From positions 10,850,001-10,914,000 of the forward strand of contig OX419757.1 of NCBI GenBank assembly GCA_948567375.1: a DNA stretch of 64,000 nucleotides, written 5' to 3'. Numbering within the stretch: the stretch's first letter is position 1; every line of letters begins with the position of its first letter. The notes under the pieces are model-generated. The model made no database searches, was not told where the DNA came from, and was given only the letters and a program-made list of their open reading frames with translations. Below, one piece after another: positions 22,215 through 33,597 of this stretch. Source of the stretch: Lunularia cruciata (lineage: Eukaryota; Streptophyta; Marchantiopsida; Lunulariales; Lunulariaceae). The translations under genes and the position numbers were made by a program.

Positions 22215-22663
22215 TGCAATCAGTGCAATGCCTTGACAAATTTGAGAAGAATTATAGAGTTGATAGTATTTTATAGTTATGAGTGTATCGTAATGTTGAG
22301 GTGAGGCGATGTCGAACGAGAAAGTTGTACCTTTAGTGGAGAGGTGAAACACAATTTTGAGGTGAAGGTGCTTTGCAGTGAAGTATCCATTTTAAAGAGG
22401 ATCTGAATCATCATAATCAAGAATTGTTTGGACAGTATTTGATGAAGTGGTGATTAATGAATGTTCATTTGTGACGAGATTGTGATCATGGCTTATTACT
22501 TTCTTTTGGGTGTACTTTCTACCCGACATTCTAAAGAAGAAATTAAGAAGAACCACATTTGTGACATTTGACTTTGTATTTGACCAATTTTGAATAGTAT
22601 CTCTATGGGAACAAACTTTACTTACCCGATTACCACAAAAGTGATATTTGCCAAGTTGTCACA
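22021..22663 (+). repeat. 5' LTR of element D, 3' end only
   Basis: Matches the last 640 bases of the solo LTR (for example 8846-9372), ending AAGTTGTCACA at 22663. The whole U3 with its coiled-coil frame is missing. Confidence 0.85.
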
Positions 22664-22670
22664 TGATATT

Positions 22671-22689
22671 TGGCGCCGCTGCTAGGGAT
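22671..22689 (+). promoter_or_regulatory. Primer-binding site, tRNA-Asp type
   Basis: TGGCGCCGCTGCTAGGGAT begins seven bases after the LTR end. It matches the complement of the 3' end of plant tRNA-Asp at 16 of 19 positions, by my own recall of that tRNA. It would prime minus-strand synthesis. Confidence 0.75.
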
Positions 22690-22799
22690 ACAAATCTCGA
22701 AAGTGGAAGAATACAAAGCCAAACTTTAAAGTGGGTTTAGAACCAATATGAATGTATGCATTGAGAGACCAACGGGAAGAGAGAGTTTGAAGACAAACT

Positions 22800-24515
22800 T
22801 TGCACCATGAAGAAGAAGAATGCCAAAGGATTCAATCCACTTTTGACAAAGCCAAATGGGAGGTGGTGTACTTTCAATGTCTTCACAAAGTTCAAGAAGC
22901 TTTGCGAGAACTCAAAAAAAAGAAACACAAAGGCGGGTGGCAAGGCTACTTTTCATCTCCATCTTCCAAGAAGAAGAAAGACTCCAGTGGGCAGACATAA
23001 TTTTTACAACCCAGTACACCGACTTCTCCTAAAGTTGTAAAGGAAGTCAAATTTATAAAGAAATTTGTTCGTGAAAAGACAAGACAAATCTTAACAGAAG
23101 AAGAGTGCCAACACCTCTTATAAACAGTTGCTCGGTTGGCTTGAGGGAATTTCCAAGAGCACTCTAAAAGTGTTGAAACTCTTACTCCATTTCTAGACAA
23201 AGTTGATACCTAGAGAAGAAGAATCTATTGACAAAGACACCACTTTAAACTTGACTAATTGGAACCCTTGAGTTGTCAACATGACTTTGTTACCTGTCAT
23301 CCAACATGTCTATCAGAAGTATAAGGGGACAAAACAAGATGAAGACCCCAATGAATTCATCAAAGAATTTGAACTAATTTCCTTTGGCAACAAGGAATAT
23401 GACTTGGCAGATTGCCTGCGGATTTTCCTAAGTCTGCTTTGAAAGAAAGCTCGGAGCTGGTATACCCATGTAACTCAAAAGGGGTTCTTGCAAGCGGACT
23501 GGGCAGACTTGCAAAATGGCTTCTTGGAACAATTCCGGGACGTTGATCATGATATGAGTGGCTTTGCGGCACTCAATGATTTGGATAGAGGGAAGGAGAA
23601 AAATTGAGAGACTACTCTGAGCGGTTCATGGCCCTTTGAATTGTGCCCTAAAGCAATCCGGTGTGGTGGGTTACTCCGATGCCCAAACCATCACTTGGTT
23701 TCTTGGTGGACTATCACCATAGATTTGTATCTTTGCCAAGGAGAGGAATGTAACTTCCCTGGACAAGATCCTCAAACATGTCACCCGATATGAGGTGGCT
23801 CACTCTCACTCGTCCAGTAACCAAAGAAATCAAGAAGCCCAAAAGGAGAGCTTCTTGCAGCACATCCCCTTCTTTGGAGGAGTCCTCCATGTCTTCCAGT
23901 TCTTCTTTGGAATCCAAAGAAGATTCAAAGCCAAGGAAAATACGGGGATATAGAGGAAAGAGGCCAGTAACACCTCCAGCAAAGAATGTAAATAAGGTGG
24001 ATCAAAAGCTAGAGACTCTAATTAAAGAGTTTGCGGATTTCAAGATCCAAATGATTGGGGCTAAGGATTGAAGAAAGCCTCTGTCATTTGGCAGACCAAA
24101 TCTATGGTGCACTACGCGTGGTTAATCTGGCCATGCTAATATGGAGTGTTTGACTTGCACTGCATTTCCAATGCAACAAATTGATTGGGTTCCAAGTTGG
24201 TATCAAAGTGAGGAAGATGAGGCTATGTACCAAACCCAAGAGGTACAGCCTCACACAAGCACATTGTATCAAGGTCCAAGGTATGGACCAAGGGAGTATA
24301 ACAACAATGCTTCCCAACAAAGACCATTGATAGGTAGCCAAAATAGGGCTCAAAATGTTGCATTGGGTGCTTGTTATAATTGTGACTCAATGGGACATTG
24401 GTCTCCAAACTGTCTGGAGCAAAGACGGCAAATTGGGTATGCTTTGTTGTGTGGAAATTGTAAAGGATCGGGTCATACTAGAAATCAGTGCCCGCAACCG
24501 CAAAGCCGCTTGTAA
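22800..24515 (+). pseudogene. Gag of element D with two zinc knuckles
   Basis: Gag builds the particle and binds the RNA. A capsid-like stretch is readable near 23290-23610 (YQKYKGTKQDEDPNEFIKEF). The nucleocapsid at 24360-24500 has two CCHC knuckles, CYNCDSMGHWSPNC and CGNCKGSGHTRNQC, both complete. Several stops and frame changes separate the parts, so no full Gag is made. It is the only gag in the window assigned to family 1. Confidence 0.75.
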
Positions 24516-25929
24516 AATATGTAGAGACCCTAGCTGAGCATGCTGCTCTCCAGTCAAAATGGGATATGAATGTAAATTGTATAACCCTTGAGGAGGATCA
24601 GCCTCAAGAAGGGATTCCGGCCACTGAAGGAGAATGGCCAGACCTCAAAATTTTGAAGAAGAAGTGTGATCCCAAAGAAGCAAGTACTACATCTTTGTCT
24701 TCACAAAAGGTGAGGAGGTTGCATCCAAACGCTTTTGCCTAGGAGGAAAAAATTTATAGCAAAAGCCAAAGTTAAAGCTTTGCAAAAAGAAATCAACAAA
24801 GTAGTACAAAGAACTCTGGAGATGAGTTTGGAGGATAAGAAGATGGAGCCTCTTGTGTTTTTGGCAGATATTGGAACCAAAGTGAAGGATCTAATCCAAG
24901 CCAAGGTGGGTAAACCCAAAAAAATTTGGGTTAAGACCGTCCGTACTCCAGTCACCATCTTGAAGCACCCTGAAGTCTGATTTGAACGAGGAGAGACTTT
25001 TGACCCAAAGACAAATGTGCAAAAGATGAAGTTAGGAGGAGTTCCTCAACACAATAGTGTGGACGATTTGGCATCTATAAGTGCTAACATCGCATTTAAG
25101 CAATTGTGGAGGAAAATAAGTTGTATAAGAAGTAGCTGAGTTTGGCCCTCAAGAAAGTAAGGACAATGACCAAGAAATACTTGCCCGTAATTTATCATAT
25201 TGAACAAGAAGATTAGGGATATCCCAAAGTGGACATGGAGATCATAGGCTACATGACCACATCCATACCCATTGATTTGGGGTCGGGTGTGAATGTCATG
25301 ACATAAGACACTGCACATGGATTGGAGTATACGATGTCTGAACCAACACCCCAAATTCTGAAATTTGAAGATCAAACCAAGTGACCGCCTTTGGGCATGC
25401 TGTCAAATATTACAATGATCATTGGAGGAGTGCCTTTCAAGTTAAACTTCATTGTGTTGTGACCGATAACCAAAAGTGGCTACCCGCTCTTGATAGGAAG
25501 ACCCTAGTTGTGTAGTGCTCAAGTTATTGTGGATTGGCACCAACAAAGCTCAGGTTCAAGGACATCTTGTCCGAGGATCATAAGTTGGCGATGGTGAGTT
25601 GTACAAAGGTTCCACACCTTGGGGAAACAACTTCATCAGAAGATGAAGATGAATCCAAAGATTCATCATCTTTGTCTTTAGAAGACTTTGAAGACAAAGT
25701 CCAAGTCAATTACTTGAAATGCTATGAGGTAGACATCAAAGACGAAGATCCATACGACATTGCCTCGGTTGAAAATGACTTGAAGGAAGGGGGTTTGACT
25801 GCAATTTGACTTGGATTAAGTTAGGTGAGTCATGTTGAAGGAATCATCAACCCCAATGACTGTGAAAATGTCATCTTAAGTGAAGGAAAAATTAAAAAGA
25901 AATTTAAGACAATCACTTCAGAGGAGTTG
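24516..25929 (+). pseudogene. Gag-pol linker and retropepsin of element D
   Basis: The frame at 24735-24980 matches bases 1-200 of the window. The protease spans about 25190-25560: active site IDLGSGVNVM, then FEDQTK, then the C-terminal YPLLIGRPWL. The Asp and the Gly of the active site are in place, with Leu for Ser/Thr between them. Stops (TAA near 25307, TGA near 25382) break it. An acidic linker (25534-25809) with YEVDIKDEDPYDI follows before the reverse transcriptase. Confidence 0.65.
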
Positions 25930-26610
25930 GCATGATACATTGCACTATTTATAGAATTCCAAGATGTATTTGCGTGGTCTACTGATCAAATGTCGGGTAT
26001 TCCACGAGAATTTGGAGGAGACGGGATTGATCTGGTTGAAGGTGCAGTTCCAGTTTGGCAAAGACAGTACCACCTGAACCCAAAGTACTTGCTCTTAGTA
26101 AAAGATGAAATTGAAAAGTACCTAAGGGTTGGAATAATCTTTCCAGGCTTAAGTAGTGAGTGGGTCTCACCCATTGTCATTGTCCCAAAGAAGAAAACTG
26201 GGAAGATTTGAGTGTGCCAAGATTTTCACAACCTTTATGTAGTCACAAGGAAAGATCATCATCCCTTGCCTTTCACAAATACAATTTTGGACCAAGTAGC
26301 TAGTCATCCTTGCTATAGTTTTCTAGATGGACTTTCTGTGTATAATCAAATATCCATCCAAGAAGAAGACAAGGATAAAACTACATTCACACCAATTTTG
26401 GCACCTTTGTTTACAACCAAATGCCCTTCAGGTTGTGTAATGCTCCCGCTACTTTCATGCGGATGATGAATGCAATCTTCAAAGATTTTTTGTGCAAATT
26501 TGTGGAAGTCTTCATTGATGATTTCTGTGTGTGTGTGTGGGGGGGGGGGGGGGGGGGGGGGAGGGGGGGAGGGGGGGGGGCAAGAGAAGTACATTTAGAT
26601 TAGCTTTGGC
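25930..26610 (+). pseudogene. Reverse transcriptase of element D, 5' half
   Basis: Motifs WVSPIVIVPKKKTGKI, HHPLPFTNTILDQV, SFLDG and FRLCNAPATF, then FIDDF at about 26512-26526. Directly after this, a GT run and a 40-base G-rich run replace the usual short Phe-Gly-Gln link and keep the frame open to REVHLD. At 26611 element E interrupts it. TGA near 26209 also breaks the frame. Confidence 0.8.
26525..26580 (+). repeat. GT run and long G-rich run
   Basis: Seven GT steps run into about 22 G, then G runs split by single A. Element A has GTGTTTGGGCAAAGAG at this point, so the tract looks like slippage growth of GTGTTTGGG. Four or more G runs could form a quadruplex. A base-calling artefact in a homopolymer is also possible, so the exact length is unsure. 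Confidence 0.8.
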
Positions 26611-27302
26611 TGTGAGCTGGCCTGTCTCTCACTCATGATGAACCTTTGATGGCTATTATGGTAGCGCACCATGGACTAAAAAGGCAAAGAACCCCAACTC
26701 CATCATACTCCTCCAAGGCTAACACTCCAAGACTCAAGACATTGCTCACTAGAGAACTCAATGAGAGAGATAGTTGCAAATGAAAGGATGATGATTATCT
26801 CCTCACCTCTAGTTTATAAACTTGTGAAATAGTTACGCACCAAAGTTACAAATTACTAGAGTAACTCAAGTTACTGGGCTATTCAAATTCAAATAAAGTC
26901 AAAAAGTATAAAAGAATATAATCTACATGGGCATATTCCACTAAGCATGTGATCTTATCTTGACCCAACCACTAAGTCAAAAATTCCTTCACATGGGCTA
27001 TCCTTGGACTATAGAAGAATCCAAAACAAAAAGGTTTGCAGGCCCAAGAATTCTCAATTCTTTCCTCAAAGCCAAACATCTACTAATAATACCAAGTCAA
27101 CACACTAGAATCAAAAATAGCAGTGCTCATCTTTTCCACTTCCTCTAAAGTAAGGTCCCCTCTATCTTAGCTATGACTAACTTTAGCTAATCATGACTAA
27201 TGTAGAACTATATTTTATCTCTATATAAATAATATCTCTCAAGTACTAGTAATACTAAACTAAATATCATAATATTACATACATGCACAAATGGGTGTTA
27301 CA
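26611..27302 (-). repeat. 3' LTR of element E
   Basis: TGTGAGCTGG to GTGTTACA. The same LTR recurs at 39302-39992, 52178-52869 (plus strand) and in part at 59889-60283. It has no reading frame above about 60 codons. Confidence 0.88.
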
Positions 27303-27314
27303 TTTACCCCTGGA
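27303..27314 (-). promoter_or_regulatory. Polypurine tract of element E
   Basis: On the minus strand TCCAGGGGTAAA directly precedes the LTR start TGTAACACCC. Confidence 0.6.
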
Positions 27315-27399
27315 CTAAGTTTTCACTTTGTCTTTAAGATGAAGGTCCCTCTACTTTCTATGATATATCTTCAACTTATCCTATCAAACTGTGTTCCTC

Positions 27400-28457
27400 C
27401 GAACTCCTTGTGATCATAGGTGTAATTGGCCCACATCTTCTCCACTATGAAAGGTCCAAAGTAGTTAGGCAAAAACATCTTTTGCACTCTCTTGAATCCA
27501 ATGGAATCAAACAACATTACCCAATCACCTTCTTTGAAAGGCTCCACCTTCTTCTTGCCTTACCTCTTGTCATAGCTCTCCTTTTGTTTCCTTTAGGCTT
27601 GCTCCACTCAAACCATAGTAACTACTCTTGCTTCTTCTAATTCCATGAATTGATCCTTCCTTGACTGATTTGCATCACCTCCTTGTGCATTATTCAATCT
27701 CCTATGAATGCTTTGGAAGGTAAGAAGATCACAGTGAATAGGTAAGGTAGACTCAATACCATATACCAATTGAAATGGAGAATATCCAATGGAAGTCTTC
27801 ATGGTTGTCCTATACTCCCACAAAACTACATGAATCCTCTTGTCCCAATGATTTTTAGCCCCCTCCATTTCTGCATCTTTGGTTAACATCATGCATAAGG
27901 TTTGATTGGTTCTCTCTGCCAAGCCATTGGAAGTTAGCTTATATGATATAGTTACTTTATGTATGATAGAGAAATGTCATAACATGATTGTAATGATGCT
28001 TCTTGTAAACTCTCCTCCTCTATTAGAAACCAACTCCAAAGGGCATCCAAACCTAATGATAATGCATTTATAAAGAAATCTACCAACTTCATCTTCATTC
28101 TTGTCCCCCAATGGTCTAGCCTCAACCAACCCACTTGGTAAGTTAATGAATAACTACCACAATGTACCAATTATTTCTTGAGGTTCTTTTGAGAGGACTT
28201 ACATAATCAATTCTCCACTTCTCAAAAGGCCCTAGCAATGGAATTAATCTAAGTGGTGGAGTGGAAGTAGATTTTCTAGCAAAGCTTGAAAAACATGACA
28301 AGTTTTGCAATAATCAAGACAATCCTTGAAAATCCCTTACCAATGGTAACCTGCATCTAGAATCTTGAAAGTAGTCACCTTTCCTACAAAGTGTTCTCCA
28401 CACACTAAACCTTCATGAAACTCCTTTATGAGTAAGATAGACCCTTCCTTACCCCTT
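27400..28457 (-). pseudogene. Integrase of element E
   Basis: The minus strand reads SGLVEARPLGDKNEDEVGRF and FGCPLELVSNRGGEF (second catalytic Asp changed to Asn), then LAERTNQTLC at 27922, where the third catalytic Glu sits, and YRTTMKTSIGYSPFQLVYGI. The N-terminal zinc region is cut by stops near 28300. It is split from RNase H by the chromovirus at 28458. Frames are broken, so it is inactive. Confidence 0.8.
28453..28457 (+). repeat. Probable target-site duplication, left
   Basis: CCCTT here against CCATT at 34024-34028, four of five bases equal. Element E's minus-strand RNase H-integrase linker reads on across the two points. Confidence 0.5.
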
Positions 28458-28823
28458 TGTAACAATATGGAGTTTAGCGACGAAGTCAGTCGGGCTCACA
28501 AAGTAGCACATAAGACAAATTAGCCTAGAATATTCCAAAAGTATCTAGAAAGCTTCTTGGGAAGCTTCCCGGTAAGCTTAGCTTGCATGCCAAGTAGGCA
28601 ACTTCTAGAAGGAAGTTTCTTGAGAAGCTTCCTAGTTAACTTGGCTTGCACTCTAAGAAAGCGGCTTGAGGAAGCTTCTTGAGAAGCTTCTCAAGGGCCT
28701 TGTATGCTATCTATAAATACCAAAGCCAAAGCTCATGCTAGGCATTCAAAGTTCTCCTTCATTCAAGTGTCCCAATATGAGTTTCCATTCTCCTATTTCT
28801 CTCCTCGGATTCGGTCTTTTACA
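28458..28823 (+). repeat. 5' LTR of the chromovirus
   Basis: TGTAACAATATGG to TCTTTTACA. U3 is full of GAA/TTC inverted pairs (28544-28690), followed by TATAAATA at 28712-28719, so transcription should begin near 28745. Confidence 0.9.
28712..28719 (+). promoter_or_regulatory. TATA box of the chromovirus LTR
   Basis: TATAAATA just after the GAA/TTC cluster. The same site is at 33912-33919 in the 3' LTR. Confidence 0.65.
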
Positions 28824-28824
28824 T

Positions 28825-28836
28825 TGGTATCAGAGC
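28825..28836 (+). promoter_or_regulatory. Primer-binding site, tRNA-iMet
   Basis: TGGTATCAGAGC, the classic plant initiator-Met primer site, one base after the LTR end. Confidence 0.9.
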
Positions 28837-29095
28837 AGGAATGGGATGGATGGAATATATGGACCACCAAATCCACTTCCACCGAACCATTGGGATTTGT
28901 GCATCCAAATACTACCCAAGCATTGTTTCACACAATTCATCACCTTACACTTTGGACAAGATTTTCTGCATATGATCACCATATCTGAGGAACCCTTGGT
29001 GCTTCCGGTTGTAACTTATGGAGAACGGTGGACGTGTTATTTTTATGTGTTAATAAATTAGATAGATTGGGAGTGGTGTGATAGAGGAGCAACCA

Positions 29096-30060
29096 TGGCG
29101 GCAATACCTGATGTTATTCTTGCTATGCAACAACAAATCGAGCACCTTACTTGATTGTTGGATGAACGAGATCTTCGACGACAAGAGCAGGTGGAGAGAG
29201 TACCAACTCGAGAAGGAGAAGATCAGATCATGTTCTATAAACCCAAGGTATTTGAAGGCAAGAATCTCCCGGGTGTAGTGGAGAATTTTGTGTTTGATTG
29301 TGAACATTATTTTGAACCTACCAATCTACAAGATGAGCGAAAACAGATTCTCTTGGCTTCTAGCCAATTGGATGGAGTAGCAAAGCTATGGTGGAGATTC
29401 CGAGTGGAGCAAGCCGGACAACAAATGGTTACACCAATCTTGACATGGGCAAAATTCAAAAGCGCAATAATCAGTCAGTTCTAAGCTATAAATGCCACAC
29501 AAGCTGCACGGGATAAGTTGGTAGAGTTGAAACAGATTGGCTATGCAAGAAGTTACATCACGTAGTTCCAAAACACCATCATGCAAATTCCAGATATTTT
29601 GGAAGGTGAAGCTCAGGATCGATTTGTGAGGGGCTTGAAAGCAAGAACCAAATTAGAGGTAACCATGCAAGAGCCACAACACTTGGAGGAAGCCATGCGG
29701 TTGGCCAAACGTTTTGATTCCTTGGTGGCAACAATTTGGTCTTGATCTCGACCCACACAAAGCCTACCAATACACTACACACAAGTGGAGTAGCCAGCAC
29801 CAATGGAGATTGATGCAATTCAACAAAGACCACTGGGCATGGCAGACAGGGAGAAACCATAACAAAATGGTGGTTGTTTTTATTGTCCCCAGTTGGGGCA
29901 TTGCATTGCTAAATGTCCACTCAAGAATGGATGACCTCGACAAGTTGCCCAAGTGGAGGTTGTGGAGCAGAATGATCAAGGAAACGAGGAATCCCAATAG
30001 GAGATTTTCAGCCGCCTATTGGGATTGAAGGCTCGACCTATGCAAGTCTACTTCACTTGC
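29096..30060 (+). pseudogene. Gag of the chromovirus, one zinc knuckle
   Basis: The reading begins MAAIPDVILAMQQQIEHLT. The capsid region follows with FYKPKVFEGKNLPGVVENFV and WWRFRVEQAG (29230-29480), then ARDKLVELKQIGYARSYIT. A single CCHC knuckle, CFYCPQLGHCIAKC, lies at 29875-29916. Stops at about 29152, 29482 and 29563 and a shift after 29700 break it. The order capsid then knuckle is normal for this group. Confidence 0.8.
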
Positions 30061-30069
30061 AAGGTATGA

Positions 30070-30660
30070 TATCTAATTGGGGTTGTTGGATTTTGGTTGA
30101 TTTTGGAAGTTCAGAGAATTGCATGTCTATGTAAGTAGCAAAGGAATTGGGTATTCCTATCAAGCCAGTGATTGGAAGTAGTTTGATGATGGCGGATGGT
30201 AGAAAAGGTTCTGCATTTTGCACCTCGCATCTTGTTACCTTCAAGATTGGGAAAGAGTATTTAGAGTGTATGAGGTTTGTAGTGGCACCTCTACACTATG
30301 ATATCATTCTGGGTCTACCTTGGCTTGAATGTCATAAGGTTCAATTCAATTGGACCCGACATCAAATTCAAGTACAACACCAAGGTAGGAATTTTCTATT
30401 AGGTTGTCTGGCACCTCTGAGTAAGACACCTAAGAATAGTCAGTCCCAAGATGGGAAGTTTGTTGAGAAGGTAGCCATAGAGCAAATCTGGAAGGGAGAT
30501 GAGTCCCAAGATGGGAATTTTGCCGGGAAGGCAACCATGGAGCAAGCTTGGAAGAGATGAGTCCCTAGAAGGGAAGTTTGTTAATGAAGCAGCCATAGAG
30601 CAAGCTTTGGAGGAAGATAAGTCTGTATTTGCGGTGTGGATCAAGCGGATTGCACAAGAA
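30070..30660 (+). pseudogene. Retropepsin of the chromovirus
   Basis: LVDFGSSENCM at about 30090 is the active site (Asp-Phe-Gly in place of Asp-Ser-Gly), followed in frame by MMADGRKGSAFCTSHLV and the C-terminal YDIILGLPWLECHKVQFNW near 30300. One TAA falls just after the active site. A spacer with three imperfect copies of a SQDGKFVEKVAIEQ-type unit follows (30440-30610). Confidence 0.75.
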
Positions 30661-30678
30661 TAATCTGAGGAGGGCCAA

Positions 30679-31800
30679 GTGCCGCATCAAGCAACGGTTG
30701 ATTGTATAGTTCAGGAGTTTGCAGATGTGTTTCCGGATGATCTGCCAAAGGGATTACACTCTAATCAAGGTATGCCCTTCAAGATTGAGTTATTGCCAAG
30801 GAGTACTCCAGTGAGTAGATCAATTTATTGGCTCTCACCAAAGGAGTTGGAGGAGTTGCGAACAACACTTACAGAGTTGTTGGAGAAGGATTTCTTATGA
30901 CATAGTACCTCTCCTTGGGGAGCACCGGTACTATTTGTTCCAAAGAAGGATGGAGGACTTTGTTTCTGTATTGATTATCGTGGGCTCAATAAGCAAACCG
31001 TGAAGAATGTATATCCCTTGCCTCGGATCAATGACCTGCTTGATCAATTAAGTGGAGCACGCTACTTTTCAAAGCTAGATCTTTATAGCGGCTATTGGCC
31101 AATTCCTATTGAAGGAGAGGACATGAAAAAGATTGCCTTTTGCACAAGGTATGGACATTTTGAGTGGAGAGTTCTACCTTTCGGACTCACTAATGCTTCA
31201 GCAGTCTTCATGGATCAGATGCATCGGGTGTTGGAGGGACTATTGGATCAATCTATGGTAGTGTTCTTAGATGATATCTTAATCTATAGTAGGACAGAGG
31301 CAGAACATAGGAATCATGTGCGAGAAGTCCTCAAATGACTACAATAGTGGAAATTTTATTGCAAGAAGTCAAACTGTATTTTTTGGCAGAAGGAAGTTAC
31401 CTTCTTGGGTCATAAGATCTCATCAAAGGGGATCAAGATGGAAGAAGAGAAGATCAAGGCCATTACTGATTGGCCTACCCCAAAGGATGCTACCGAAGTA
31501 TGAGTATTCAATGGATTGGCCTGTTTTTACCAACGGTTCATCCACTATGCTCACGTGGCTGCACCATTGATTGACCTCTTGGGAAATAACTTGAGCTTCC
31601 AATGGACCACCAAGCATGAAGAAGCATTCCAGAAGTTAAAGCATATGGTGTCTTCAAGATCCATTCTTCAACCATATGATCCTCAACTACCTTGTGTGGT
31701 TGATTTTGATGCTTCTAACTTTGCAATTGGAGCTGTGTTGCATCAAGAATTTCCAGATGGATTACATCCTATTGCCTTTGTGTCTCACTGACTAAATACA
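30679..31800 (+). pseudogene. Reverse transcriptase of the chromovirus
   Basis: Motifs [64 protein letters not shown] and the catalytic FLDDILIYS (about 31265-31290) are all present. The thumb and RNase H start follow at 31516 (ACFYQRFIHYAHVAAPLIDLL). TGA near 30898, TGA near 31336 and a short shift near 31500 break the frame. The catalytic Asp pair is intact. Confidence 0.9.
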
Positions 31801-32250
31801 GCTGAAAGAAATTACTCTGCTTGAGATCAGGAATAACTTGCAATGGTATATGCCACCAAGGTATGGAGGCATTATCTCTTGGGGAAACAAGTGATCATGC
31901 AAACTGATCACAAGCCATTGTTGCAAACCTTACACCTAGAGCACATGAAGAGTCAACATCATTGATGGGAAGAGTAACTCCAATTGTTTGATATCAAACT
32001 TGAGTACAAACCAGGTCGGTTCCATGTCATCCCTGCTCTATCAAGACGACTTGATTTGAAGTCTCTTCCTCTCATTGCGGCAACAATTACGATGGTGTCA
32101 GTTGATCCCAAGATTCATAACAAGTTTCAGTTAGCTCTACGGCAAGATCCCTTCTTCCAAATGGTACATGGTCGGCTAACAACAGGTGACAAGGAGTACA
32201 ACACCTTCTCCTTCAAGGAAGGCCTTCTATTCCATGCGGAGCAGATCTAT
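31801..32250 (+). pseudogene. RNase H and linker of the chromovirus
   Basis: AERNYSA, MQTDHKPLLQTL and FDIKLEYKPGRFHVIPALSR mark the domain (31800-32050). The usual Asn-Val-Ala-Asp before ALSR is replaced by HVIP, so one conserved Asp is missing. TGA, TGA and TAA codons interrupt it. Confidence 0.75.
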
Positions 32251-33130
32251 GTTCCAGCCAAAGGTGATCTTCGACTTGTACGCCTTCAAGAAGCCCATGA
32301 TTTACCCATCGCTGGTCACATGGGTGTGGACAAGACCTTGGGTACCCTCCAACGTCAATGGTGGTAGCCCAACATGACACGGGATGTTTGATAATTTGTC
32401 CGATCGTGTGAGAGCTACCAACATAACAAGGCCAACAACCAGGAGCCGGGTGGACTCCTTCAACCGCTTGCCGTTCCATTAGCTCGTTGGGAGCATGTGA
32501 GCTTGGATCTCATCACATCCTTGCCAAAGACAAAACAAGGACACACCGCCATTGTGGTGTTTGTGGATAAGCTTAGTAAGCAAATCCACTTGGCACCAAC
32601 TTGTGATACCATGGATGCTCCAACCTTAGCGCAAATCTACTTCGACAATGTCTTCAAGCATCATGGAATGCCACGCGTACTCATCTCCAAACGTGATCCT
32701 TGCTTTATCAGGAAGTTTTGGCAAGCACTCTTTCAAATACTCGGCACCAAGCTTGCTTTTTCCACTGCCTATCATCCTCAAACTGATAGACAAACCAAAT
32801 GTGCAAATCATACATTGGAGGATATGTTGTGAGCCTTTGTTAATGTCCACCATACCAATTGGGATGAATGTCTTGCCGCTGCCGAATTTTCCTACAACAA
32901 TTCCAAACAGGCAAGCACTTGATTCTCTCCTTTCTTTCTCAATTTTGGCCAAGATCTGCTTGTTCCAGATTCTCTTCTTGCTCTCCTTCCATCTCAGGTT
33001 CCTCATACTTCCACATTCTTGACCACTATATCCCAATCTCTCCAACAAGCCAAGTCTCACCTCCTTGTTGCTTAGAATTGCCAAAAACAATATGCGGGCC
33101 ACCATCGTCAAGATCTCACCTTTGAAGTCG
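32251..33130 (+). pseudogene. Integrase of the chromovirus
   Basis: The zinc region starts near 32285 (AHDLPIAGHMGVDKTLGTLQ). The core has VSLDLITSLPKTKQGHTAIV with the first catalytic Asp, then VLISKRDPCFI, where SDRD is expected, and TDRQTKCANHTLEDML, where Glu is replaced by Lys. The core is thus dead by substitution as well as by stops near 32370 and 32830. The antisense strand has a 161-codon open frame here, which is only a shadow. Confidence 0.85.
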
Positions 33131-33560
33131 GTGATAAAGCCATGCTATCCTCTAGTAACCTTCCTCTCCCACTTGATACCCAAGTTTGTAAACTTGCCCC
33201 TAATTGGATAGGACCCTTTGATATCACCCAAATTGTCTCTCTTGTTGCTTATTGTCTTGCCTTGCCTTGTCACATGCGTATCCATCATGTCTTTCATGTT
33301 TCCAAGTTGAAACCCTTTGTTCCTAACCCCTCTTCCTTTTCCTCTTGAGTCCAACCTCCTCCTCTTTCTATCCCTATCAATGATCATGAGGAGTACAAAG
33401 TTGATCGTATCCTTGCACGTTGCCATATTCAACAAGGCCGTCACCAACATACTGAGTACAAGGTCCTTTGGAAAGGGTATCCCTTTCATGATGTCACATG
33501 GGAACCTCTTTCTCACCTCCACAATGCATAGACGGCCATCCAAGAATTCAAAGCTTCACT
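33131..33560 (+). pseudogene. Integrase C-terminal domain and chromodomain
   Basis: The C-terminal part reads VCKLAPNWIGPFDITQIV and HHVFHVSKLKPFVP. The chromodomain at 33388-33530 reads EEYKVDRILARCH, EYKVLWKGYP and DVTWEPLSHLHNA, with the aromatic positions (Tyr, Trp, Trp) in place. Such domains steer integration to methylated histone H3 in heterochromatin. One TAG falls right after HLHNA. Confidence 0.88.
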
Positions 33561-33582
33561 GGCGACGAGGACATCACCAACT

Positions 33583-33597
33583 AGCGGTGGGGGAATA
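33583..33597 (+). promoter_or_regulatory. Polypurine tract of the chromovirus
   Basis: Purine-rich GCGGTGGGGGAATA directly before TGTAACAATAAGG at 33598. Confidence 0.7.

Noticed and set aside
32626-33111. 161-codon minus-strand frame in the chromovirus integrase
   Set aside because: Antisense of a recognisable integrase; its predicted product has no known motif.
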